This document shows positions 43,339 through 52,250 of a DNA stretch of 64,000 nt, piece by piece (position 1 is the stretch's first letter; each line of letters begins with the position of its first letter). The notes beneath the pieces are model-generated. The model saw nothing but the letters and a program-made list of their open reading frames with translations. It was not told where the DNA came from and did not search any database. A program made the translations under genes and the position numbers. The stretch is from an uncultured Clostridia bacterium (GTDB taxonomy: Bacteria; Bacillota; Clostridia; Oscillospirales; Ruminococcaceae), in assembly GCA_946498095.1 (NCBI GenBank), contig CAMMMX010000005.1:1-64000 (forward strand), given 5' to 3'.

Positions 43339-44328
43339 ATGAGCGTAAAGGTAATCGGTCAACAGGCAATCCCGAATATGCCTTGGCAGGACAGACCCGC
43401 CGGCTGTAATGACGTTGTTTGGCGTTATGATGCGAACCCCATCATCGAAAGGGACATTCTTCCCACCTCCAACAGCGTATTTAACAGTGCGGCAGTTCCC
43501 TTTGAGGGGAAATTTGCTGGTGTTTTCCGTGTCGACGATACATCCCGTCAGATGAACATTCACGCGGGATTCTCCGACGACGGTATTCACTGGAATATCA
43601 ATCCTGAAAGGATTCATATGCTGGGCGATGATCCGGAGGTTACAGATTTCTATTATGCATACGATCCCCGTGTCTGCTTCATTGAGGATCGCTATTATGT
43701 GACTTGGTGCAATGGCTATAAAGGCCGTCCGACCATTGGCGTAGCGTATACTTATGATTTTAAAGAGTTCCATCAGCTGGAGAACGCCTTCCTGCCGTTT
43801 AACCGTAATGGCGTTTTGTTCCCTCGCAAGATCAACGGTAACTTTGCGATGCTGTCCAGACCGTCCGACAGCGGTCACACCCCGTTCGGCGATATTTATT
43901 ACAGCGAGTCGCCTGATATGGAGTTCTGGGGCAGGCATCGTCATGTGATGTCTCCGTCCAAAGGATGGGAGAGCACCAAGATCGGCGCAGGCCCGATTCC
44001 GATTGAAACCTCTGAAGGCTGGCTGATGTTCTACCATGGCGTTCTTACGTCCTGCAACGGCTTTGTATACAGCTTCTCCGCTGCTTTGCTTGATCTGGAG
44101 AAACCTTGGAAAGTCATTGCACGTTGCACGCCTTATCTGCTCTCGCCGCAGAAGATTTACGAGTGTGTCGGCGACGTTCCGAACGTTACGTTCCCCTGCG
44201 CAACACTTTGCGACGCGGATACCGGCAGAATTGCTATTTACTATGGTTGTGCGGACACCTGCACCAGCTTGGCATTCTGCAAGGTGGATGAGGTTGTCGA
44301 ATACGTGAAGAAGAATTCCCAGTTTTAA
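43339..44328 (+). CDS. GH130 beta-mannooligosaccharide phosphorylase
   Basis: 329-residue five-bladed beta-propeller enzyme of family GH130, which splits beta-mannosides with phosphate to give mannose-1-phosphate. The catalytic Asp109 lies in [30 protein letters not shown], the [10 protein letters not shown] loop and [13 protein letters not shown] are conserved family parts. The short length (about 330) and motifs fit the GH130_2 mannooligosaccharide/mannosyl-N-acetylglucosamine group better than the longer mannosylglucose phosphorylases. The enzyme is cytoplasmic. The ATG at 43339 is nine bases after AGGAAAGG. It agrees with GH26 and binding proteins on a mannan-type diet. Confidence 0.9.
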   Translation: MSVKVIGQQAIPNMPWQDRPAGCNDVVWRYDANPIIERDILPTSNSVFNSAAVPFEGKFAGVFRVDDTSRQMNIHAGFSDDGIHWNINPERIHMLGDDPEVTDFYYAYDPRVCFIEDRYYVTWCNGYKGRPTIGVAYTYDFKEFHQLENAFLPFNRNGVLFPRKINGNFAMLSRPSDSGHTPFGDIYYSESPDMEFWGRHRHVMSPSKGWESTKIGAGPIPIETSEGWLMFYHGVLTSCNGFVYSFSAALLDLEKPWKVIARCTPYLLSPQKIYECVGDVPNVTFPCATLCDADTGRIAIYYGCADTCTSLAFCKVDEVVEYVKKNSQF

Positions 44329-44372
44329 ACACTGGCCGATCAGGGTAGTGTAAAATAGCCCTTTCACAATAT

Positions 44373-44416
44373 GCGGATATATACAGTTGAACATGGCAGC
44401 AATTGTATATATCCGC
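44373..44416 (+). terminator. Terminator after GH130, overlapping a possible promoter
   Basis: GCGGATATATACA pairs perfectly with TGTATATATCCGC around an 18-base loop, then TTTT. Within its right arm TTGTAT (44403-44408), 16 bases, TATATT (44425-44430) could start the next gene's transcript. Confidence 0.75.
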
Positions 44417-44499
44417 TTTTGTATTATATTGGGGGATGGGGTGTTGTACCGGGTCGGGGGAACACTTTATCAGATTTTTTTGAAAGGAAGACCATAACG

Positions 44500-47400
44500 A
44501 TGAAGATTGCACTTTTATACAGTGAATGCATCGAAAACATCGTCTGTGCGTCCGGACTGGACAAACTAGAGAAACGCCTGCGGGAGCAGGGGCATCAGAG
44601 CGTAAAAGTCTGCGCGGACATTTTATCGGAGCAGTCACTGAAGGATGCGGATGTCGTTGTCAGTGTGTTGGGAAAATATTACCCTCAGGACGGTTGGAGG
44701 CACATCCTTTCCTACTATCAGGCTGGAGGTACGCTATTATGTGTTGGTATGAAAGCGTTTACTATCCCATACAGCGTAGAAAACGGAAAGGTAGTCAGTT
44801 ATGCGGAGACTACGCTTGCTTTGAACGAGCTATTCCTGGTCGATCACTGGACGAAGGACGTCGAGATTCCTGTCGGGGCTGCATGGACGGTAGAAAATGA
44901 AAAATATGCGTTTGTTGAAACGCTGCTACCTGAAATCGAATCAAGCTGTAGCGGCTTCTATAAACTGGCAGAGCATCAACGGAAAAATAAGCCCGGTTTT
45001 GATATTGACGCCGTTAATCTAATCGATGCCCAAATGGAGGTCGCCTGCGGCCTGTACGAAGAGGATCGGCTGATCGCAGCGCCAATCGTCCGTATTGACC
45101 ATTACACCCGTGGGACCGTAGTATTCATCAACATGGTACCGAAACAGGCGGACTACTTTTGCTCCGACAATGGTACAGAGCTGCTCGTCAGCTTGGTCGG
45201 GACGTTGGAACCGGATACTTTCCGGGTTTTTCTGCGCAATGACTATGCCCGTTATAAAGAGATTGAGACGCCTGCGGTCGAATTGTCCGTATCCAGGCTC
45301 CGTGGGGCGGGGAATGAGAATGTGACCGCTGAGGTGACCTTGCTGGATGTTTCCACTGGTCATGTAGTCTTTTCTCAGCAATATGATGTTGTATTGAATG
45401 GCTTGGATGCTTCTGTACGAGTCGAATTTCCAGATCTCGCGCAGGGATTGTATCGCGTTCATGCGGTTGTTCGTTGCGGCGAAGTTATTACCAATGTGAC
45501 AGATACCGGTTTTTATCAGATCAGTGATGAAAAGCTGATGGAGACCGTTCAGGCTTTCCAAGTGCTGTCCATTGATCCAGGTGTATCGCCGGACTTCTGC
45601 GTCCAGGACGGGAAACCGTACCCGTTGCATGGCTGTAACTACCATGTTGCGGATGTGTACCGTAGCTGCTTTGTTGAAATGAACGCTTATCAGTGCGATA
45701 AGGATCTCCAACAGTTGGCCGATGTGGGCGTCAACTGCCTGCGAACTGGTAACTGGCAGGATTACGACTCCTTCTTTGACGACGAAGGAAATATCCGGGA
45801 GCGGGCCTTCCGCGCGCTGGAAACCTTTTTCCTGACAGCGTGCCGCTATGGCATGCCGGTTCATTTCGTCCTCGGCGCCTTTATTTTCAATATCTGGGAT
45901 AGGTCTCAGTGTCCGATCCATAATCCCCATATGCGCAAAAAGACGGCAACAGCGTTCCGTTCGTTTGCAATGCGGTTCAAGGATTGGAACAATGTGCAGA
46001 TTGACGCCATGAATGAGCCCTCTTATTCCTACGCGGGCATGTGGAGCCTTGGAGTCCCGTCAGGGGATCCTTATGAAAAGGAGCACTGGATCGCTTGGCT
46101 GAAGAACCGCTATCATAATGATATTGCAGCGTTGCGTGATCGCTGGGGGGCGACTGACTCCCAAGTCCCCTCATTTGAAGAAGCGGGCTTCCCGACAGGG
46201 GACATGTACGGGCGTGGCTATGACAATAAGCAGGAAGTGGTGGTCGTTTCCCGCCTATTTGACTTTTTCATGTTCGCTCGGGAAAGCTTCAGCGGTTGGC
46301 TTGCGGAAATGCGTGAACAGGTAAAATCTGTGGCTCCACAAATCCTGTTTATGATGGGACGTGACGAAACGCTGCGTATTCCTTCGCAGCAGTACGAGTC
46401 TTATAACGGCACCATTGATATGACCAACTGGCACCAGTGGCATTTCGACTCTTTGATCATTGCGGAATACGTCCTGAATAAAATTCGGGGGGTTGTCTGC
46501 TGCGGACAGGAGCAGGGCGTCTATCCTTACGCTGATCCGCGCGGCGACATCAAGCTCGATGAATATGACCGCGCGGCATTGCTGGAAAGAAAGCTGCTGT
46601 ATTCCTTCTCCAACTGGGTGCAGTGGCAGGCATACAATGACCCATTTATCATTTCTCCCAGTGAGGTTTCGCTCGGCATCTTCTATGCGGATAAGGCTGA
46701 GACGCCATATCTGAATCCGATGCGTATCCTGTCCTGGATAGAAGAGCAGACGAAGCAATGGATGTACGGCCGTAATGAGGATGCAACTAAAATCCTTACT
46801 GTTCATCCCACCAGCCTTTACTTCTCCGAAGACCGACAGATTGCAACACGGGGCAGCTATTCGAATATTATCACACTGCATTATCACCTGGCAGCACAGA
46901 CTGACACGGTGCTGGAACACCTTTTTATCGACGGCAATGATAGCCAGATCGGCGATCCTGATCTCATTATCTTCCCCGCAGCACAGATGGTAGCAGACAA
47001 CACTATACGCAAACTGTTGGAATATGCGCAACAGGGTAAGACGGTACTGATTTCCGGAAGCGCCCAGTGCAACGAATATTGGCAGCAGCGCCCCGTCCTG
47101 GAAGCTTACGGAGAAGGGGCTCGTTACCAGAACCTGTTCGCTGTCGAAGGACTGATGGTAGGCGGCAAACGATACAACGCGCAGTTCCGGACAGTGCTTA
47201 ACTATTTCAGCCCGGAGGTAGCCTTCCATAAGGTGGTGACTGGCGACGACATCAATGAGGTACGAGTGGTGCCTTATGGCAAGGGAAAGCTGATCCTTTG
47301 TCCCATTCCAGTGGAGCTATGTGACGATCAGGATGTCGTTACCGCCGTTTACCGGTTTGCAATGGAGACCGCAGGTATTCAGACGCTGGTGCAGGTGGAG

Positions 47401-47781
47401 GAAAATAAGGCGAACTTTTTGGTCTACCCGATGGAATATGCCGATTGCGTGGAGTATGTCCTAGTCAATGAATCGGGGGCGGATAACGTATCCTTTACCG
47501 ATCGCATTAGCAGCGCAAAGGTGACGGTGCAGGTAGCCGCTCATCGCGGCAGCAAGCTGTATCTCAGTAAGTCAGGCGAGCTGCTGGGGTGTTATCTGAA
47601 TGGACGTCTCGAGTTGAATGATCATGTCATTGAGCCCGGCGGTGACTTGTGCCTTGTCAAAACGGATGAAGGGTATCGTTGTTACCCTGGCAGCCGTATA
47701 GAAGATTTCTTTGTGATAGACGGCAAAAAGTTTGCAGTGCGTCCGCAAGATAAGTATCGTTCGTGGGAAATTTCCATGTAA
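44500..47781 (+). CDS. Large GH42-like clan GH-A glycosidase
   Basis: 1093-residue cytoplasmic protein without signal peptide. Residues 1-260 look like a flavodoxin/glutamine-amidotransferase-type domain and about 265-370 like a beta-sandwich. A TIM barrel begins near 395 (GKPYPLHGCNYHVADVYR…GVNCLRTGNW). Acid/base Glu506 lies in IDAMNEPSY, and the probable nucleophile is Glu671 in VCCGQEQGVYPYADP. A second Rossmann-like domain at about 775-960 resembles the GH42 trimerisation domain, and a short C-terminal beta domain closes the chain. The family is not certain (GH42-related; GH164-type beta-mannosidase or GH5-like are alternatives). Following GH130, a beta-mannosidase or beta-galactosidase on oligosaccharides is likely. 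The start ATG at 44500 follows GAAAGGAAG. Confidence 0.72.
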   Translation: MKIALLYSECIENIVCASGLDKLEKRLREQGHQSVKVCADILSEQSLKDADVVVSVLGKYYPQDGWRHILSYYQAGGTLLCVGMKAFTIPYSVENGKVVSYAETTLALNELFLVDHWTKDVEIPVGAAWTVENEKYAFVETLLPEIESSCSGFYKLAEHQRKNKPGFDIDAVNLIDAQMEVACGLYEEDRLIAAPIVRIDHYTRGTVVFINMVPKQADYFCSDNGTELLVSLVGTLEPDTFRVFLRNDYARYKEIETPAVELSVSRLRGAGNENVTAEVTLLDVSTGHVVFSQQYDVVLNGLDASVRVEFPDLAQGLYRVHAVVRCGEVITNVTDTGFYQISDEKLMETVQAFQVLSIDPGVSPDFCVQDGKPYPLHGCNYHVADVYRSCFVEMNAYQCDKDLQQLADVGVNCLRTGNWQDYDSFFDDEGNIRERAFRALETFFLTACRYGMPVHFVLGAFIFNIWDRSQCPIHNPHMRKKTATAFRSFAMRFKDWNNVQIDAMNEPSYSYAGMWSLGVPSGDPYEKEHWIAWLKNRYHNDIAALRDRWGATDSQVPSFEEAGFPTGDMYGRGYDNKQEVVVVSRLFDFFMFARESFSGWLAEMREQVKSVAPQILFMMGRDETLRIPSQQYESYNGTIDMTNWHQWHFDSLIIAEYVLNKIRGVVCCGQEQGVYPYADPRGDIKLDEYDRAALLERKLLYSFSNWVQWQAYNDPFIISPSEVSLGIFYADKAETPYLNPMRILSWIEEQTKQWMYGRNEDATKILTVHPTSLYFSEDRQIATRGSYSNIITLHYHLAAQTDTVLEHLFIDGNDSQIGDPDLIIFPAAQMVADNTIRKLLEYAQQGKTVLISGSAQCNEYWQQRPVLEAYGEGARYQNLFAVEGLMVGGKRYNAQFRTVLNYFSPEVAFHKVVTGDDINEVRVVPYGKGKLILCPIPVELCDDQDVVTAVYRFAMETAGIQTLVQVEENKANFLVYPMEYADCVEYVLVNESGADNVSFTDRISSAKVTVQVAAHRGSKLYLSKSGELLGCYLNGRLELNDHVIEPGGDLCLVKTDEGYRCYPGSRIEDFFVIDGKKFAVRPQDKYRSWEISM

Positions 47782-47892
47782 TTATGGACAAAATATTTCG
47801 AGCTCAAAAAGTCCATTGACAAAATAACCAAAATTAGATGTTCGCAATTATGAAATACATAGAAAAACAATAAATGCTATAGAAAAAATCTT

Positions 47893-48045
47893 TTGTTTTT
47901 GGTAGTATATGAAGTATGCATAAGGACATGATGCTGCTGGTTGCAGCCGGTTCACACTCTGAAAGCAGGATATACTTTTCGTCATATTCAAATGAGTGGC
48001 GAATATAAGTATAGAAAAGCTTGGCTACTGCCGAAAACGTTCTGT
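47893..48045 (+). promoter_or_regulatory. Leader region ahead of the efflux pair
   Basis: A weak promoter candidate TTGTTT (47893-47898), 16 bases, TATGCA (47915-47920) leads into a structured leader. ATACTT..ATATTC (about 47972-47989) pairs with GAATAT and AAGTAT (48001-48012). A possible 26-codon leader peptide (47928-48008, MMLLVAAGSHSESR…) ends inside that stem. Both the promoter and the peptide are uncertain. Confidence 0.35.
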
Positions 48046-48082
48046 AAAGACGGCGTACGGTGGTGCGCCGTCTTTCTTTTTT
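48046..48082 (+). terminator. Terminator, probably conditional, 40 bases before the adaptor gene
   Basis: AAAGACGGCG pairs perfectly with CGCCGTCTTT around a 10-base loop, followed by CTTTTTT. Only 40 bases separate it from the next start codon and they contain no promoter. Transcription of the downstream genes should therefore pass through it. Confidence 0.88.
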
Positions 48083-48122
48083 CAAAAAGGTGTGCGGGAT
48101 GATGATTGTAGGGGTGACGAAA

Positions 48123-49130
48123 ATGCGGAAATCTGTCAGCAGGGTTTTGGCGGCCGGATTAAGTCTTATGACGGCGTTGTCGTTTTCGGGATGTTATTTC
48201 CTTCCAGAGGAAGAGGAAATGTTGGATGCGCCAACGGTAAAAATTGAGGATGTAAAGTACAGCTATATCGTGACGGAAAAAGGCCAGATCCGTACACGGA
48301 AAAATTACCCGGGTGTGTTTGAATCCCAGTCCAGTGAAACGGTGAGTTTCGATGACGTGAACAGCGTGATCGAGGAGATCCTTGTGGACGAAGGAGACAT
48401 CGTGGAGAAGGGGCAGGTCCTGGTGAAACTGCTCACTCGCGATCTCGAGTTTGATGTTGAGCAGCAGCGGCTTACCACCAAAAAGGCGCAGCTTGATGTG
48501 CAGGCCAAGCAGGAGGCTGGCGCTTCCGAGCTGGAAATAGAGACGGCTAAGGTGGAATATGAAAAGCAATTGAATGAGCTGGAGTACTTGGAAAAGAAGC
48601 TGGAAGATTCTGTATTGCGCGCACCAAGGGCGGGGATGGTTTCCACGATTACGTCTAAAAAGCCGGGCGAAAGCATAACAGCCAAAGAAGAGATGGTTAC
48701 CATCGTCGATCCCAGTGAGCTATGTGTCGCTTATTATGGCGACGCCTATCTTGCGTTGCCGGAAGGAACAGAGGTTACGCTTGCTTATTCCGGTAAAGAG
48801 TATCCGGGCGTTGTACAAAAGTCTTATCAGGACGCTACGCAATGGGAAGAAGGCGGTCGACGTGTGGAGGTCGTTTTTTCCAACGTGGAGGATGTTCCTG
48901 ATACGGATATGCTGGGGGAGAATGTGACAATATACATCACAACGTATGTGGGGCCGGAGTGTATTATCATTCCCACTTCATGCGTCCAGGTAGAGGAAAA
49001 CCGGAATTATGTGTACGTGCTCGAAGGGGAAGAGCGGAAGGAACGGGACGTGGAGCTTGGCGCTGACACTGGTACGGAAGTGGAAGTGCTCAGCGGACTG
49101 GAAGAGGGGGAAACTGTAATCCTTCGGTAA
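48123..49130 (+). CDS. HlyD/MacA-type adaptor lipoprotein
   Basis: 335 residues. Signal peptide and lipobox FSGC (Cys24) place it on the outer membrane face. It has the membrane-fusion-protein layout. A split lipoyl half (VSFDDVNSVIEEILVDEGDIVEKGQVLVKL) and a coiled-coil hairpin (about residues 105-165, rich in Glu, Gln and Lys) are followed by the second lipoyl half (SVLRAPRAGMVSTITSKKPGESI) and beta domains ending in GLEEGETVILR. The ATG at 48123 follows AGGGGTG; earlier ATGs lack a site. Its partner permease starts 21 bases downstream. Such pairs export peptides, lipids or drugs, but the substrate is unknown. Confidence 0.85.
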   Translation: MRKSVSRVLAAGLSLMTALSFSGCYFLPEEEEMLDAPTVKIEDVKYSYIVTEKGQIRTRKNYPGVFESQSSETVSFDDVNSVIEEILVDEGDIVEKGQVLVKLLTRDLEFDVEQQRLTTKKAQLDVQAKQEAGASELEIETAKVEYEKQLNELEYLEKKLEDSVLRAPRAGMVSTITSKKPGESITAKEEMVTIVDPSELCVAYYGDAYLALPEGTEVTLAYSGKEYPGVVQKSYQDATQWEEGGRRVEVVFSNVEDVPDTDMLGENVTIYITTYVGPECIIIPTSCVQVEENRNYVYVLEGEERKERDVELGADTGTEVEVLSGLEEGETVILR

Positions 49131-49151
49131 TCAGGCACAATCAAAGGAGAA

Positions 49152-52019
49152 ATGGGGGAAACAGGGTTGTTTAGGCTATTGATTCGTAAGATGCTCAATA
49201 CCCGTTGGATGGTTCTGTGCCTGTTGATCGGCTTTTTGCTGGCTTCCGCGATGATGAGCACCATACCGATTTATATGGACGGTTCGCTGCAGCGAATGCT
49301 CCGCAAGGATATGGAAAGCTTCCAGCTGGAAAACAATCAGTATCCGGGTGCGTACTCTTTGTCCAAAAAATTTACCTTTGGGTCGAGCAATGATGGTAAC
49401 ATGAGTGCCATTAACGCACTGCAGGAGGAGATTCAACAGCGTACAGAGGACATAAAAATGCCTGTACTGACGAAGAAGCTGCTGATACAAGATGATTTTC
49501 TGAATATCCGCACAGGCTACGGCGACAAGACCAGCGATCACCGTGTATCCGTTGCCACGATGGAAGGATTTGAGGATCATATCCAAATAGACAGTGGACG
49601 CATGTTTGAAAATACAGACGACGGTGTCGTGGAAGTTGTTGCAACCGAAAATGTGTTGGCGAACTGTGATATGATGGTGGGACGGGAATACGACGTTTCA
49701 TCTTACACGGCTCCAGATAAGGGAACGTTCAAAATTCGAGTCGTTGGCACTTGGACGCTGAAGGAGGAAACGGATCCCTACTGGAACGAGATGGTAGATA
49801 GTTATCCTTCGCATTTTTTCACGACACAGGAGGCGCTGAACGATGTCCTGGTAAAAAATGGGGTGTATTTGATTCAAAACGCCCAATGGTTGTATACATT
49901 TGACTACCATCAACTCAAAGCAACCGATATTTCGGCGACCAGTGCCGCGCTGCAGAGCGACAAGATGTGGGCTCAGGACAACGACCTTGATTTTTCCATG
50001 CCGTCGATGGAGATCCTTCAGAGTTATGTCGTTCGAGCGGATAACCTGGTCAAGGTGCTATGGGTCTTGCAGATCCCCATCTTACTGATGCTAGCATTCT
50101 ACTTGTTTATGGTTTCCCAACTGAACGTGGAAGCGGAACGGAACGAGATAGCAGTTTATAAAAGCCGCGGCGCCAGTGGATGGCAGGTTTTTAGAATTTA
50201 TGCCATGGAAGTTTTGCTTCTTGGGGCTGTGACCTTTGTTATCGGTCCATTGTTGGGGCTTCTGTTTTGCCGTGTGTTAGGCGTGTCAAACGGTTTTTTG
50301 GAGTTTATCAATCGTCCCGCGTTGCCGGTAAAAATTACGATAACGGCAGTAGCTTGTTCGTTACTGGCAGTTGTTTTCTTCTTCATCATGACAATGCTGC
50401 CCATCCTTCCCGCATCTAAGACAAGTATTGTGGAACACAAGGCGAAAAAAACGAAAAAACGTTTCAAGGCTTTGTGGGAGAAGTTTTTCCTTGATTTCGT
50501 GTTGCTGGGGGCGTCTCTGTATTGGCTGTTCACCTATCTCAAGCAACAGGAAAAATTGGCGGAACTTAATATTGATGCTTCTTCCCAGGCGATGGATCCA
50601 TTGATTTTCGTTGCGTCAACGCTATTCGTTCTAGGGGCGGGGTTGGTCTGTCTGCGGCTGTATCCCTATGCAGTACGACTGGTCTATTTCCTGGGCCGGC
50701 GCGTTTGGTCCCCCGCCGCGTACATATCGCTGACGAATGTTGGCCGGGACAGCAGCGGTCGGGAACGTTTTCTGATGATCTTTTTAATCCTGACGGTTGC
50801 CTTGGGGATTTTCAGCGCAAATACAGCACGAGCTGTCAATCAGAATATGGAGGAAAGCGTCGAATACAACAATGGGGCGCCGGTGGTGGTGACACAGAAC
50901 TGGGATCCGCCTAAGGAAGCGACGCCTCCCAGTCAGTCCGGTGCAATGCAGACAGCACCGGCCGAAGAGGAGACGGAAACGGGTCAGGAAGAGATTGTTG
51001 AGCCGCCTTTCGAGAAGTTTGAACAGCTGGATACGGTAGAGCATGCTACGAAAGTGATGCGGCGCAACGACGTAAGCGTGTCCGGAGAATATGACAGTTT
51101 TTCAGATGTCAATTTGATGGCGATTGTGCCCGATGAGTTTGCGCAGACGGCAAATATGATCAGCCGGCTGTATCCGATACACTTTTACTATTACACCAAT
51201 GCTTTGGTGGACAATCCGGGAGGAGTTATCCTTTCGAGTTCTTTCCAGGAAAACAGCCAGCTCGAGCTTGGTGATGTCATTCAAATGCAGTGGATGATTG
51301 ATGGAAAAAAGTCCTCGGTCAAGGTGCAAATTATGGGCTTTGTAGATTATTGGCCCACAATGTCGCCATTTAAGGACGATAAATCAGGGGATAAAAACCT
51401 GTTTATGATTACCAATTTCAGGTACACGACGAATAATATGAATTTGTCTCCCTATGAGGTATGGCTACAGCCGAAAGATGGGGTAACGTCTCAACAGCTG
51501 TATGACGAATTAGAGGAAGACAATATTAAGTGCCTTTCGGTGAAAAATACTACACAGGATATTGTGGCTGCGAAAAATGACCCGATTATTCAGGGAATGA
51601 ACGGCGCATTGACGATGGGCTTCATTATTACGATGGTTATGTGTATCATTGGGTTCCTGATGTACTGGATTCTGTCTATTAAGGGCAGGACGCTGCAATT
51701 TGGTATCCTGCGCGCAATGGGTGTCTCTTACCGCGAGATTATTACCATGCTGCTGTATGAGCAGGTACTGGTGTCAGGCGTTGCGATTGTTCTGGCAATC
51801 GTAGTCGGTGGTGTGGCCAGTCAGCTGTTTGTCCCGATTTACAAATATGTTTTTGACTTCGGAAACTTACAGATACCGTTTACAGTTGCTCCCATGCGAA
51901 GCGACTACATCAAGCTGTACCTCATTATTGGCGTGATGCTGGTCATCGGCTTTGCCGTATTGGGCCGGCTTATCAGCAAGATTAAAATCAGCCAGGCGCT
52001 GAAACTGGGGGAGGATTGA
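49152..52019 (+). CDS. FtsX/MacB-type ABC transporter permease
   Basis: 955-residue membrane protein. There is a first helix (about 17-40) and a large extracellular region (about 40-300). Three helices with the FtsX signature (AERNEIAVYKSRGASGWQVFRIYAMEVLLLG) follow at about 310-415. A middle set of helices and a second extracellular region lead to three final helices with ILRAMGVSYREIITMLLYEQVLVSG. This double-FtsX layout belongs to ABC permeases of the MacB/LolC type. No ATP-binding subunit lies on either side, so it must borrow one or work as an unusual pair with the adaptor. The ATG at 49152 is very close to AAAGGAG; an in-frame TTG at 49167 is an alternative start. Confidence 0.85.
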   Translation: MGETGLFRLLIRKMLNTRWMVLCLLIGFLLASAMMSTIPIYMDGSLQRMLRKDMESFQLENNQYPGAYSLSKKFTFGSSNDGNMSAINALQEEIQQRTEDIKMPVLTKKLLIQDDFLNIRTGYGDKTSDHRVSVATMEGFEDHIQIDSGRMFENTDDGVVEVVATENVLANCDMMVGREYDVSSYTAPDKGTFKIRVVGTWTLKEETDPYWNEMVDSYPSHFFTTQEALNDVLVKNGVYLIQNAQWLYTFDYHQLKATDISATSAALQSDKMWAQDNDLDFSMPSMEILQSYVVRADNLVKVLWVLQIPILLMLAFYLFMVSQLNVEAERNEIAVYKSRGASGWQVFRIYAMEVLLLGAVTFVIGPLLGLLFCRVLGVSNGFLEFINRPALPVKITITAVACSLLAVVFFFIMTMLPILPASKTSIVEHKAKKTKKRFKALWEKFFLDFVLLGASLYWLFTYLKQQEKLAELNIDASSQAMDPLIFVASTLFVLGAGLVCLRLYPYAVRLVYFLGRRVWSPAAYISLTNVGRDSSGRERFLMIFLILTVALGIFSANTARAVNQNMEESVEYNNGAPVVVTQNWDPPKEATPPSQSGAMQTAPAEEETETGQEEIVEPPFEKFEQLDTVEHATKVMRRNDVSVSGEYDSFSDVNLMAIVPDEFAQTANMISRLYPIHFYYYTNALVDNPGGVILSSSFQENSQLELGDVIQMQWMIDGKKSSVKVQIMGFVDYWPTMSPFKDDKSGDKNLFMITNFRYTTNNMNLSPYEVWLQPKDGVTSQQLYDELEEDNIKCLSVKNTTQDIVAAKNDPIIQGMNGALTMGFIITMVMCIIGFLMYWILSIKGRTLQFGILRAMGVSYREIITMLLYEQVLVSGVAIVLAIVVGGVASQLFVPIYKYVFDFGNLQIPFTVAPMRSDYIKLYLIIGVMLVIGFAVLGRLISKIKISQALKLGED

Positions 52020-52080
52020 TAGACAGCCGCTTCCCCATATAGATAGAGAAAAACAGAAATAGATTATGGAAAAGATAGCG

Positions 52081-52109
52081 ACGCCCTCGGAAAAACTCTC
52101 CGAGGGCGT
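52081..52109 (+). terminator. Terminator of the adaptor/permease operon
   Basis: ACGCCCTCGGA pairs with TCCGAGGGCGT around a 7-base loop. The T-run is weak (TGTC). Confidence 0.75.
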
Positions 52110-52204
52110 TGTCAATGGATTTTCAAACACAGGAGGCGACCCAATCACGCAGGGAGAGATGCAGGCAACATACAAGGAAGATGCAGCTCCGTCCCCCATG
52201 GAAA

Positions 52205-52233
52205 CTCTCCCGCCGGCGGTACCGGCGGGAGAG
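52205..52233 (-). terminator. Hairpin after cobW-like gene
   Basis: CTCTCCCGCCGG pairs with CCGGCGGGAGAG across 5 bases. On the minus strand it is followed by TTTCC, 18 bases after the stop. Confidence 0.7.
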
Positions 52234-52250
52234 TGATAATGCCGCATGGA

